NCBI GenBank assembly: GCA_035637595.1
Contig: DASPWW010000028.1
Coordinates: 1 to 64,000 of the forward strand
Direction of reading: 5' to 3'
Origin: DASPWW01 sp035637595
Lineage (GTDB): Bacteria; Actinomycetota; Thermoleophilia; Solirubrobacterales; 70-9
DNA length: 64,000 nt
Shown here: positions 33,239-41,060 of the stretch, one piece after another
Layout of the letters: each line of letters starts with the position of its first letter
Position numbering within the stretch: the first letter of the stretch is position 1
The notes under the pieces: model-generated
Seen by the model: the letters and a program-made list of their open reading frames with translations, nothing else
The model's database searches: none
Told to the model about the DNA's origin: nothing
Program-made: the position numbers and the translations under genes

Positions 33239-33284
33239 GAGTGAACAGTTGACCGCTCGCTATAGGGGGGTGAGGTGTTCACTC
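33239..33284. promoter_or_regulatory. Spaced inverted repeat in the ribD-glycosyltransferase gap
   Basis: Perfect nine-base arms GAGTGAACA (33239-33247) and TGTTCACTC (33276-33284) are separated by 28 bases that include TTGACC and a run of G. They lie in the 334-base gap between ribD and the glycosyltransferase gene, 119 bases before the latter's likely start. The rest of this gap contains a GC-rich hairpin region (33181-33210) and no gene. The arms may be paired binding sites for a dimeric regulator. Confidence 0.4.
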
Positions 33285-33402
33285 AACGGTTGCGGTGGCT
33301 AGACGGCGTCCGCAAGCGCGCTCGGCGGTCGGGCGCACGAGCGATGGCATTGCCACGACTGCCCGCTGCGAGCCCCTCGCCCCGGTCTACCATGGCCTCG
33401 CC

Positions 33403-34419
33403 GTGACGAAGCTGATCATCCAGATTCCCTGTCTGAACGAGGAGGAGTTCCTTCCGCGCACGCTCGCCGACCTGCCGCGCCGCGTCGATGGCATCGACGA
33501 GGTCGAGTGGCTCGTCATCGACGACGGTTCGACGGACGGCACCGTCGAGGTCGCTCGCGCGGGCGGGGTCGATCACGTCGTCCGGCTGACCAACAACAAG
33601 GGCCTCGCGGCCGCGTTCGCTGCCGGCCTCGACGCATCGCTGAAGCTCGGCGCGGACGTGATCGTCAACCTCGACGCCGACAACCAGTACCGCGCCGCCG
33701 ACATCCCGAGCCTGGTTGCGCCGATCCTCGCCGGCCAGGCCGACATGGTGGTCGGGACGCGCGAGGTGCGGCACATCGAGCACTTCTCGCCCGCCAAGAA
33801 GCTGCTACAGCGACTCGGAAGCTGGGTCGTGCGCAGGGCGTCCGGGACCACGGTCAGCGACACGACCTCGGGATTCCGCGCCTACAACCGCGAGGCCGCT
33901 CTACAGCTTCAGGTCGTCGGCGACTTCACCTACACGCTCGAAAGCCTCATCCAGGCCGGCAAGATGCTCGTCGCGATCGAGCAGGTCCCGATCGCGACCA
34001 ACCCGCCGCTTCGCAGCTCGCGGCTGTTTCCGTCGACCTCGAGCTACGTGCGGCGCAACGCGCTGGCGGTCTTTCGCGCCTACGCGATGTACGAGCCACT
34101 GCGTGTGTTCACGATCGCGGCGCTCGTGCTCGGCGTCGCCGCGCTCGGGGCTTGGACGCCGTTCCTCGCCGACTGGACCCTTCACGGCGACTCGAGCGGC
34201 CACGTCCAGTCGCTGATCCTCGGTGCCGTGCTGGCGATCGCCGCTGTCCAGGTCTTCGCGCTCGGGGTGATCGGCGACGCGCTCGCCGGCCAGCGCGTGA
34301 TGACCCAGCGCACGCTGGAGCGGATCCGCCGCGTCGAGCTCAACCTCGGAATCGAGCCTTCCCACTACGAGCGCGGCACGCCGGCCTCGATCGAGGAGAT
34401 CGAGAGGATCGGGGCGTGA
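33403..34419 (+). CDS. Family 2 glycosyltransferase, polyprenyl-phosphate type
   Basis: A 338-residue membrane glycosyltransferase with a GT-A domain: IIQIPCLNEEEFLPRTL at the start, VIDDGSTDGTVEVA, NNKGLAAAFAAGLDASL, and the metal site NLDADNQY. Two hydrophobic segments near the C terminus (TIAALVLGVAALGAWTPFLA, LILGAVLAIAAVQVFALGVIG) anchor it. This arrangement is like dolichol/polyprenol-phosphate sugar transferases. I start it at a GTG giving VTKLIIQIP; an in-frame GTG at 33295 would add 36 unlikely residues. The flippase gene follows, so the pair probably serves a cell-surface glycan. Confidence 0.82.
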   Translation: MTKLIIQIPCLNEEEFLPRTLADLPRRVDGIDEVEWLVIDDGSTDGTVEVARAGGVDHVVRLTNNKGLAAAFAAGLDASLKLGADVIVNLDADNQYRAADIPSLVAPILAGQADMVVGTREVRHIEHFSPAKKLLQRLGSWVVRRASGTTVSDTTSGFRAYNREAALQLQVVGDFTYTLESLIQAGKMLVAIEQVPIATNPPLRSSRLFPSTSSYVRRNALAVFRAYAMYEPLRVFTIAALVLGVAALGAWTPFLADWTLHGDSSGHVQSLILGAVLAIAAVQVFALGVIGDALAGQRVMTQRTLERIRRVELNLGIEPSHYERGTPASIEEIERIGA

Positions 34420-34449
34420 CTCCCGCGGGCCGGCGTTCCTGAGGCGGAC

Positions 34450-35844
34450 GTGAGCGACGGAACCGCGCCGGACACTCCGGCCAGCTACGGCCGCGCGGCC
34501 TCGCTGCTCTCACTCGGCGTCGGGACCAGCGGGCTGATCACCTACGCCTACTTCTCGATCGCCTCACACGAGCTGGGCAAGGTCGAGTACGGCGAGATCG
34601 TCGTGGTCTGGTCGGCTGTGTTCATCATCGTCTCGACGCTCTACCGACCGATCGAGCAGCTGCTGTCGCGGACGCTCGCCGAGCGCCAGGCGCGGGGCCA
34701 ATCCCTCGGCCAGCCGCTTCGCGTCGCGGCGCTGATCCAGGCGGCGCTCGCCGCCGCGTTCGCGACCCTCGCGCTGGCGCTTCGCGGACCGCTCGAGGAC
34801 GGGCTGCTGGACGGCGACTCGACGCTCTACTGGGTGCTCGTCGCCTCGGTGCTCGCCTTCGCTGCCGGCTACTTCGCGCGCGGCCTGTTTGCCGGTACGC
34901 GCCGCTTCGGCCTCTACTTCCTGCTGCTGCTCGGTGAGGCGAGCGCGCGGGTCACGTTCGCTGTCGCGGTCGCCGTCGGTGCCGCGAGCGGCCAGTCGGC
35001 GGTCGCTCTCGGGATCGTCGCGGGGCCGTGCGTCGGTCTCGTCGTCGTGCCCCTGGCGTTCACCCGGCTCGCCGCCCGCAGCCGCGCCCATGACGGGGCG
35101 GTCGCGTCCCCCCTGAGCGCTCCGGCGAGCCGCGGGGAGCCGGAGTTCACGCTCGCCCACGGAGGGGGGTTCGCGGCCGCCGTGCTGTTGATCATGTTCA
35201 GCGAGCAGACCTTCCTCAACGCCGGCCCGTTGCTGCTGCGCGCATCCGAGGGAGCCGCGGCGGCCGGCTTCATCTTCAACGTGCTGATGATCGCCCGCGC
35301 CCCGCTGGTGCTCTTCCAGGCGGTAGCGACCAGCCTGCTCCCTCACCTGACCCGGCTGCGTTCGCGCGCCGGCGCGGGCGACGAGGCGTTCCGGCTGTCG
35401 ATCCGGGGCACCGTGGCGGTGATACTCGGGCTGACGGTCGTGGTGGGACTGGCCTCGGTGGCCGCGGGGCCGGACCTCATGCAGCTCGCGTTCGGCGACA
35501 AGTTCAGCTACGACCGCGCGGGGCTGCTGATCGTCACGGTGGGAATGGGGTTCTACCTGACGGCGGCGACACTCAACCAGGCCGCGATCGCGCAGGGCCA
35601 GGTGCGCCGCGCGGCGGTGCGCTTCTTCGCCTGTGCGGCGGGCTTCGTCGTCTGGACCCTGCTTCCCGTCGTCGCCGACGAGTTCCGCCGCGTCGAGGTC
35701 GGTTTCAGCGCCGCGGCGATGATCCTGTGCGGTCTGCTCTACGTGCTCTACAGGCGGCCTCACGCACGCGCCGAGGACGTGGTCCGGCCCGACTCTCCGC
35801 AGGAGCTAGAGGCCCGGCTCGCCTCGGCCGACGAGGCGGGCTAG
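34450..35844 (+). CDS. Polysaccharide/lipid flippase (MATE/Wzx-like)
   Basis: A 464-residue membrane protein with about twelve to fourteen hydrophobic segments, of the polysaccharide export/MOP superfamily type: LLSLGVGTSGLITYAYFSIASHELG at the start, RPIEQLLSRTLAERQARG after the second segment, MIARAPLVLFQAVATSLLPHL in the middle. Starts at a GTG 30 bases after the glycosyltransferase stop. It likely moves the lipid-linked product across the membrane. The C-terminal ~35 residues are soluble and charged. Confidence 0.78.
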   Translation: MSDGTAPDTPASYGRAASLLSLGVGTSGLITYAYFSIASHELGKVEYGEIVVVWSAVFIIVSTLYRPIEQLLSRTLAERQARGQSLGQPLRVAALIQAALAAAFATLALALRGPLEDGLLDGDSTLYWVLVASVLAFAAGYFARGLFAGTRRFGLYFLLLLGEASARVTFAVAVAVGAASGQSAVALGIVAGPCVGLVVVPLAFTRLAARSRAHDGAVASPLSAPASRGEPEFTLAHGGGFAAAVLLIMFSEQTFLNAGPLLLRASEGAAAAGFIFNVLMIARAPLVLFQAVATSLLPHLTRLRSRAGAGDEAFRLSIRGTVAVILGLTVVVGLASVAAGPDLMQLAFGDKFSYDRAGLLIVTVGMGFYLTAATLNQAAIAQGQVRRAAVRFFACAAGFVVWTLLPVVADEFRRVEVGFSAAAMILCGLLYVLYRRPHARAEDVVRPDSPQELEARLASADEAG

Positions 35845-35850
35845 GGTCGC

Positions 35851-36942
35851 CTAGAGGCTGGGGCTGCTTTCCTCGACATCCCTGCCGATGGGCGCGAACA
35901 GGCCCTCGAGGCGATCCATCGCGGCATCCGTTCCCATCGCCACGACCACGTCGCCGACCCGCAGGGTCGTCTCGGCGGCGGGCTGGGGCTCGACGTCGCC
36001 GTCCGAGCGCCGGACCGCCACGATCACCGCCGACCCCCGGACCTGACCGACCGACTGCCCGACGCCGGGGCATTCCTCGCTCACCTCGATCTCCTCCATG
36101 CGGTACTCGGGCGCTACGTCGACGACGCCCGTGACCTGCGGGTGGAGGGCCAGCCTGGCCATCTCGGTCCCGCTCGTCTTGTAGGGGGAGATCACGCGGT
36201 CCGCGCCCGCCCTCAGCAGCTTCTTCTCCGAATCGGAGACGCTCGCCCGCGCGACGATCGTGATGTCGGGCCGCAGCTCGCGCGCCGTCAGCGTGACGAA
36301 GATGTTCTCCGCGTCCGAGTCCACGCATGCAAGGACCGCGCGCGCGCGCTCGATCCCGGCCTCGAGCATCACCTCGTCGTCGGACGGCTGCCCCGTGATG
36401 AACGGGGCGCCGATCGCCTCGGCGAGCTCGCGGTTGTCGGGATTGAAGTCCACCACGACGAACTCGTGGCCGGCGGCCTTGAGGTCGCGAGCGACCTGGC
36501 GCCCCACGCGCCCGAAGCCGCAGATCACATGGTGGTCGGAAAGCGACTGGATCATTCGCCGGGTTCGCCGCTGGCTGAGCAGGCCGCCCAGGTGACCGGC
36601 AACGAAGAACTCCGTCACCGTGACCAGAGCGTAGAAGAGCGTACCCACGCCGAGCACGATCAGCACGACCTTGAGGACCTGGGCTCTGGTCTCGTCGGGG
36701 TCCGGGATCGAGCCGACCGTCGCGATCGTGTCGAGCGTCCACTGGAACCCGCGCCACGCCGAGACGTCCTCGGTGATGACGAACCCGACCGTGCCACCCA
36801 CGACCAGGAGGGAGATCAGTCCACCGAGCAGGCCCAGCCGGCGCAGGAACGGCGCCACCGTGGCGTCGTGCGCAATTGGGAAGGCGAAGCGCCCGGGCGG
36901 CTCGGTATGAGGGCCCGCGCGGGTGGGCGGTGCCCCGGGCAT
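35851..36942 (-). CDS. Two-TM potassium channel-like protein with RCK domain and altered filter
   Basis: A 363-residue protein: TM1 (about 38-57, GLLGGLISLLVVGGTVGFVI), pore loop (about 62-82), TM2 (about 90-112), then an RCK/TrkA-N domain with VICGFGRVGRQVARDL (about 139-154) and VVVDFNPDN, and a TrkA-C domain (about 275-350). The pore reads TIATVGSIPDP where K+ channels have TVGYGD, so the tyrosine-glycine of the filter is missing. It may conduct differently or act as a sensor. The ATG at 36942 lies just after the rpe stop. Confidence 0.85.
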   Translation of the reverse strand: MPGAPPTRAGPHTEPPGRFAFPIAHDATVAPFLRRLGLLGGLISLLVVGGTVGFVITEDVSAWRGFQWTLDTIATVGSIPDPDETRAQVLKVVLIVLGVGTLFYALVTVTEFFVAGHLGGLLSQRRTRRMIQSLSDHHVICGFGRVGRQVARDLKAAGHEFVVVDFNPDNRELAEAIGAPFITGQPSDDEVMLEAGIERARAVLACVDSDAENIFVTLTARELRPDITIVARASVSDSEKKLLRAGADRVISPYKTSGTEMARLALHPQVTGVVDVAPEYRMEEIEVSEECPGVGQSVGQVRGSAVIVAVRRSDGDVEPQPAAETTLRVGDVVVAMGTDAAMDRLEGLFAPIGRDVEESSPSL

Positions 36943-36957
36943 CGAGCCCCCCCGACC

Positions 36958-37701
36958 TCAGCCGGCCCCGGCGGCGTCGGCGATCCGCAGGTATGCCGCC
37001 CCCGGGTCGGGGTCGCCGAACACCGCTGAGCCGGCGACGAAGATGCTCGCCCCGGCCTCCGCGACGCTGCCGACCGTCTCCGCGTCGATCCCCCCGTCGA
37101 CGGCGATTACGGACCGCGGCGCGAGCGCCCGCAACCGCGCGACCTTGTCTGGAGAGGAGGCGATGAAGGGCTGGCCGCCCCACCCCGGGTTGACGGTCAT
37201 GCAGAGCACGAGGTCCGCGGTGTCGCCCAGCTCCGAGACGGCGTCGACGGCCGTTCCGGGGTTGAGCGCAAGTCCGGCCAGGCAGCCGTGCTCGCGGATT
37301 GCGCTCAGCGTCCGGTTGGCGTGCACCGTCGCCTCGGCGTGGATCGTGATGCAGTCCGCTCCCGCTCGCGCGAACTCCGCCACCTGACCCTCCGGGCGCT
37401 CGATCATCAGGTGCACGTCGATCGCACCCCCAGCGTCGTGGACGCGCTCGGCGATCGAGTCCACGATGAGCGGCCCGATCGTGATCGGTGGGACGAAGTG
37501 CCCGTCCATCACGTCGACGTGGATCAGGCGCGCTCCCGCCCCCATCACCTCGTCGATCTGCTCCGCTAGCCGCGCGAAGTCGGCGGACAGGATCGACGGG
37601 GCGACCCGCGAGGTCATGAACAGCTCGCGAGGACCGCCCGTCGCCCTGCCCTCCGCGCTGGCGGGACCTGCTGCCTCCGTGTTCGCTGCGGGTTCGCTCA
37701 T
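36958..37701 (-). CDS. rpe: Ribulose-phosphate 3-epimerase
   Basis: Rpe interconverts ribulose-5-P and xylulose-5-P. TIM barrel with VAPSILSADFARL, HVDVMDGHFVPPITIGP (metal and acid), DVHLMIERPE, MTVNPGWGGQPF and VDGGIDAET. The ATG at 37701 gives 247 residues with a 28-residue leader and overlaps the zinc-ribbon gene end region; MTSRVAPSIL at 37617 is an alternative start closer to normal family length. It sits in the conserved rsmB-rpe-rib order. Confidence 0.94.
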   Translation of the reverse strand: MSEPAANTEAAGPASAEGRATGGPRELFMTSRVAPSILSADFARLAEQIDEVMGAGARLIHVDVMDGHFVPPITIGPLIVDSIAERVHDAGGAIDVHLMIERPEGQVAEFARAGADCITIHAEATVHANRTLSAIREHGCLAGLALNPGTAVDAVSELGDTADLVLCMTVNPGWGGQPFIASSPDKVARLRALAPRSVIAVDGGIDAETVGSVAEAGASIFVAGSAVFGDPDPGAAYLRIADAAGAG

Positions 37702-37711
37702 CGAGCAGGAA

Positions 37712-37951
37712 TCAGATGGGTCGCAGCATGGAGCTGCGGCAATGCTGGCAAGTCATGTCCTCTGTCGTCCGCATCCTGGCAATCGTCTGGTGCTCGCCGC
37801 AGTTCGGGCACTGCGAGACGAGCTCGAAGCGCCGCAGGCAGTACACGCACCGAAAGCGACCCGGAAGCTGGGTGGGCCGCAGCCACGGCTCGCCGCATCC
37901 GGGGCAGGGCGGGCGCGAGAGCTCGGCAGTCCCGAGCGGCTCCTCCGCCAT
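37712..37951 (-). CDS. YfgJ-like double zinc-ribbon protein
   Basis: A 79-residue protein made of paired cysteine motifs: CPGCGEPW, CVYCLRRFELVSQCPNCGEHQ and CQHCRSSML. The C-x2-C spacing and the CPxC...Q middle follow the small YfgJ-type zinc-ribbon proteins. Function of the family is unknown. It lies between rsmB (one-base overlap) and rpe (10-base gap), so it is part of this translation and metabolism operon. Confidence 0.7.
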   Translation of the reverse strand: MAEEPLGTAELSRPPCPGCGEPWLRPTQLPGRFRCVYCLRRFELVSQCPNCGEHQTIARMRTTEDMTCQHCRSSMLRPI

Positions 37952-39300
37952 CAGGCCCTGTCTCGCTCGGTCGCCCGGAGGCCGGCGATGAAGAAGCCGT
38001 TGGTCCGATCGCGGTCGGGCCTGGTCTGAAGGAAGCGGGGCTCGCGGCTCGAGACCAGAGCCGGGTGGGCGGCGCCGAGGTCGTCGACCGCGAGCGGCGC
38101 GGCGGACGCGACCGCTTCGTTCTCGCGGGCGGAGATCGTGCAGGTCGAGTAGACGAGCGTGCCGCCGGGACGCAGCGCGCGGGCCGCGCGCTCGAGAATC
38201 TCACCCTGAAGCTCGGCGAGCCGCGCGATCTGGTCGCCGGACTTCCTCCACCGCGCATCGGGACGCGATGCCAGCGTTCCCAGGTCGGAGCAGGGAGGAT
38301 CCACCAGGACCCGATCGTAGCCGCCGCCCATGTCGTCGCGGGCGTCGGCCTCGATCACCCGCACGCTGCTGACCCCGAGCCGCGCGCACAGCTCGCGAAT
38401 CTCGGCGCAGCGGCGTCCGTCGCGCTCGACCGACACCACCTCGCCCTCGTCGCGCATGCGCGCCGCGATCTGGGTCGTCTTGATTCCGGGGCCGGCGCAC
38501 AGATCGAGCACCCGCTCGTCCGGCTTCGGGTCGAGCGCCGCCACCACCGCCATGGAGGCGCGCGATTGAGGCGTCAGCAGCCCGGCCTCGATCGCGTCGC
38601 GAACCCGCTCGGCCAGGGGGCCGGCGATGACCAGCGACTCGGGCGCGGCGGGGCCGGGACCGTCGCGCGGCCCGATCGCGACGCCGGACGCGACCAGCTC
38701 GGACGCGATGTGCTCTGGGTCCACGCGCAGGGTGTTCACACGCAGGGCGTTCTCAGGTGGCTCGTTATCGGCCGCCATCAGCGCCCGGGCGACGCCCGGA
38801 CCAAGCTCCTGCCACCACATCTGCGCGAGCCATTCGGGATGCGAGTGCGCGATCGCCGCCTCGGCGGGCGTCGAGTCGCCCAGTCCCGCGAGCAGCGTCT
38901 CGCGCTCGCGCGCCGCGCGGCGAAGCACGGCGTTGACGAGGCCCGCTCCGCGGCGCGCTTGCTCGCCGCGGGCAAGCTCGACAGCCTGGTCGACCGCCGC
39001 GTGGTCGGGGGTGGCAGCCGCGTAGAGCAACTCGTACAGACCGAGGCGAAGCGCCGCCAGCAGATGACCGTCGAGGCCGGCTGGCGAGCGCTCTGCGAGC
39101 AACCCGATCAGGTGATCGGAGGTCCCACGGCGCTGGACGGCTCCATAGGCGAGCCGCTGGGCCTGGGCGCGATCGCGCCCCTCGAGCGCGTGGCGTCGCA
39201 CCGCCGCGGGGAACGCCCTGTCGGCCCAGGCTCCCTGCTCGAAGACCCGCCGGAGCACCTCGTACGCGGCGCGGCGGGCGGGGGTGGGGGCGGTGGCCAC
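37951..39300 (-). CDS. rsmB: 16S rRNA (cytosine967-C5)-methyltransferase RsmB
   Basis: A 449-residue RsmB/Sun protein. The N-terminal NusB-like domain (AAYEVLRRVFEQGAWADRAF ... AVDQAVELA) is followed by the methyltransferase: VLDLCAGPGIKTTQIAARM (SAM site), VLVDPPCSDLGTLASRPD (first cysteine) and VYSTCTIS (catalytic cysteine). Start is the GTG at 39298-39300, 14 bases after the fmt stop. Part of def-fmt-rsmB. Confidence 0.94.
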   Translation of the reverse strand: MATAPTPARRAAYEVLRRVFEQGAWADRAFPAAVRRHALEGRDRAQAQRLAYGAVQRRGTSDHLIGLLAERSPAGLDGHLLAALRLGLYELLYAAATPDHAAVDQAVELARGEQARRGAGLVNAVLRRAARERETLLAGLGDSTPAEAAIAHSHPEWLAQMWWQELGPGVARALMAADNEPPENALRVNTLRVDPEHIASELVASGVAIGPRDGPGPAAPESLVIAGPLAERVRDAIEAGLLTPQSRASMAVVAALDPKPDERVLDLCAGPGIKTTQIAARMRDEGEVVSVERDGRRCAEIRELCARLGVSSVRVIEADARDDMGGGYDRVLVDPPCSDLGTLASRPDARWRKSGDQIARLAELQGEILERAARALRPGGTLVYSTCTISARENEAVASAAPLAVDDLGAAHPALVSSREPRFLQTRPDRDRTNGFFIAGLRATERDRA

Positions 39301-39314
39301 CGAGCGGGAGGCGC

Positions 39315-40238
39315 TCAACCCGCCCGGGCGGGCGGCGCGTGGCCGCGCAGGTACGCATCCGCCGGCATCGGCCGGCCGCCGGACGGCTGGACGATCTCGA
39401 GGCGGAGCATTCCGGCCGCACATCCCAGCCGCAGCGCCCGATCGTCGGCCACGAGGTCTCCCGCGGGAAGCTCGCCGTCCTCGGCGATCGCCCTGAGGAC
39501 CCCGAGCCACTCGCCCCCGTCGAGCTCGAGGTAGGCGCCGATGTGCGGTGTAAGCGCCCGCACCGTCGCGGCGAGCTCGACGGCGGGCCGCCCGGGGTCG
39601 AGCCGTCGTTCCGCCGAGTCGATCTTCTCGGCGTAGGTGGCCGTTGACTCGTCCTGCTCTGCGTAGCGCAGCTCTCCCGCCGCGTGGAGGTCGAGCGCGC
39701 GGACGATCAGCTCGCCCCCCAGCGCCGCCAGCCGCGGCGCAAGCGATCCCCAGTCCTCATCGGGGCCGATCGGAACCGGCTCCTGGAGCGCGACCGGACC
39801 CGAGTCCAGCCCGGCGGTCACACGCATCACACTGACGCCGGTCTCGCGGTCACGGGACATGATCGCGCGCTCGATCGGCGCCGCCCCACGCCACCGGGGC
39901 AGCAACGAGGGATGGACGTTGAGCATCGGCAGCTCGCTCAGCAGCGGCTCCTTGATCAGCTGCCCGAACGCACACACTGTGCCGAGCTGGGGCGTCGCCG
40001 AGCGGATCGTCTCGACCGCCTGGGAATCGTTGACGCTCGCGACCTGGAGCAGCTCGATCCCGAGCTCGCGTGCCGTGCTCGCTGCGGGGGGGGATGTCAG
40101 CTTGCGCCCCCGCCCCCTGGGGCGGTTGGGAGGAGTGACGCAGAGGGCCGGGCGGTGCGGCGATTCGGCGAGACGGCGCAGCACCGTCGCCGCGAACTCG
40201 GAGGTACCCAGGTAGACGTTGACCACGCGCCGCGTCAC
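39315..40238 (-). CDS. fmt: Methionyl-tRNA formyltransferase
   Basis: Fmt (307 residues) formylates initiator methionyl-tRNA. Motifs: VYLGTSEFAATVLRRL, VHPSLLPRWRGAAPIERAI (Asn-His catalytic region, about 105-123), GLDSGPVALQE (catalytic Asp) and the C-terminal OB-like domain. The GTG start overlaps the def stop (GTGA), so formylation and deformylation enzymes are coupled. Confidence 0.96.
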   Translation of the reverse strand: MTRRVVNVYLGTSEFAATVLRRLAESPHRPALCVTPPNRPRGRGRKLTSPPAASTARELGIELLQVASVNDSQAVETIRSATPQLGTVCAFGQLIKEPLLSELPMLNVHPSLLPRWRGAAPIERAIMSRDRETGVSVMRVTAGLDSGPVALQEPVPIGPDEDWGSLAPRLAALGGELIVRALDLHAAGELRYAEQDESTATYAEKIDSAERRLDPGRPAVELAATVRALTPHIGAYLELDGGEWLGVLRAIAEDGELPAGDLVADDRALRLGCAAGMLRLEIVQPSGGRPMPADAYLRGHAPPARAG

Positions 40239-40867
40239 GCCTCGGCCGCGGCCGGTTCGGGCCGCTCCGGGGTGAACGCCTCGCCTGCGCGCAGTGCCCG
40301 CAGAGCGGCCTTGCGCTGCTCGCGCGTGGTTCGGTCGAGGGTCAGCACGCCGTCCAGATGGTCGATCTCGTGCTGGAGGACGCGCGCCTCGAGGCCTGAC
40401 GCCTCGAGCAGGATCGGCTCGCCGCGGACGTCGCGACCGCGAACTCGCACGTGCAGCGGTCGCTCGACCTCGACGACGACGCGCGGCAGGCTGAGACAGC
40501 CCTCCTCGGCCACCGTCAACTCGCCCGAGGCCCACTCGATCTCGGGATTGGCGAGCGCGGTCGGCCGGGCGTCGAAACCCGCCTGGAAGACCACAAGGCG
40601 CCGCATCAATCCGAGCTGGGTCGCGGCGAGGCCGACCCCGAGGCCGTCGCGCATGATCCCGACCATTCGCTCGACATCCTGGGCGAGGCGCTCGTCGAAG
40701 GCGCCGACGGTAGTCGCCGGCGACTTCAGAACCGGGTCGCCGAAGACGCGAACCTGGGCGAGCGCTGCCCGCCGCCGCTCGCGTGCCTCCGGGCTGAGCT
40801 GCGCCTCGACCTCGTCGCCGGGGCCCTGGGGATTGATCGGCTCGTCGTGGGCAAGCTCCTCGTTCAC
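40235..40867 (-). CDS. def: Peptide deformylase
   Basis: Peptide deformylase of 210 residues with the three metal motifs GVGLAATQLG (about 77-86), EEGCLSLP (about 120-127) and HEIDHLDG (about 164-171). The N terminus carries a ~35-residue charged extension and the C terminus a ~30-residue tail. Coupled to fmt. The upstream gap to priA holds copy 2 of the palindromic repeat. Confidence 0.96.
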   Translation of the reverse strand: MNEELAHDEPINPQGPGDEVEAQLSPEARERRRAALAQVRVFGDPVLKSPATTVGAFDERLAQDVERMVGIMRDGLGVGLAATQLGLMRRLVVFQAGFDARPTALANPEIEWASGELTVAEEGCLSLPRVVVEVERPLHVRVRGRDVRGEPILLEASGLEARVLQHEIDHLDGVLTLDRTTREQRKAALRALRAGEAFTPERPEPAAAEA

Positions 40868-40948
40868 CTGATCGAGTCTAGAAGGACGACGGCTCGGCGG
40901 GACGGGCCTGGGTAGGGGCGGGCTGGCTCAGCTCGGAGCCTGGCCATC

Positions 40949-40987
40949 ATCCTGGATAGGGATCGCATAGCGACACCAAAGCAGGAC
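40949..40987. repeat. REP-like imperfect palindrome, copy 2
   Basis: Second copy of the 39-base element at 378-416, in the 193-base gap between priA and def. Conserved blocks are TCCTG at one end, TAGGG, GCATA in the loop, and AAAGCAGGAC at the other end. The inner stem is TCGC/GCGA here, with T-A replacing the C-G pair of copy 1. Both copies are flanked by similar GGGTAGGG and CCCAG...CCGCC blocks, so the repeated unit may be 100 bases or longer. No gene is seen in the gap. Confidence 0.6.
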
Positions 40988-41060
40988 GGCGACGCCCTCC
41001 CCGTCGCCCCACCCAGCCCAATCCCGCCCCCGCGTCAGGCATTGGTAATCCAGGGCGAGG

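Noticed and set aside
33069..33402. FMN riboswitch upstream of ribD
   Set aside because: None of the conserved RFN blocks could be found on the minus strand of the gap.
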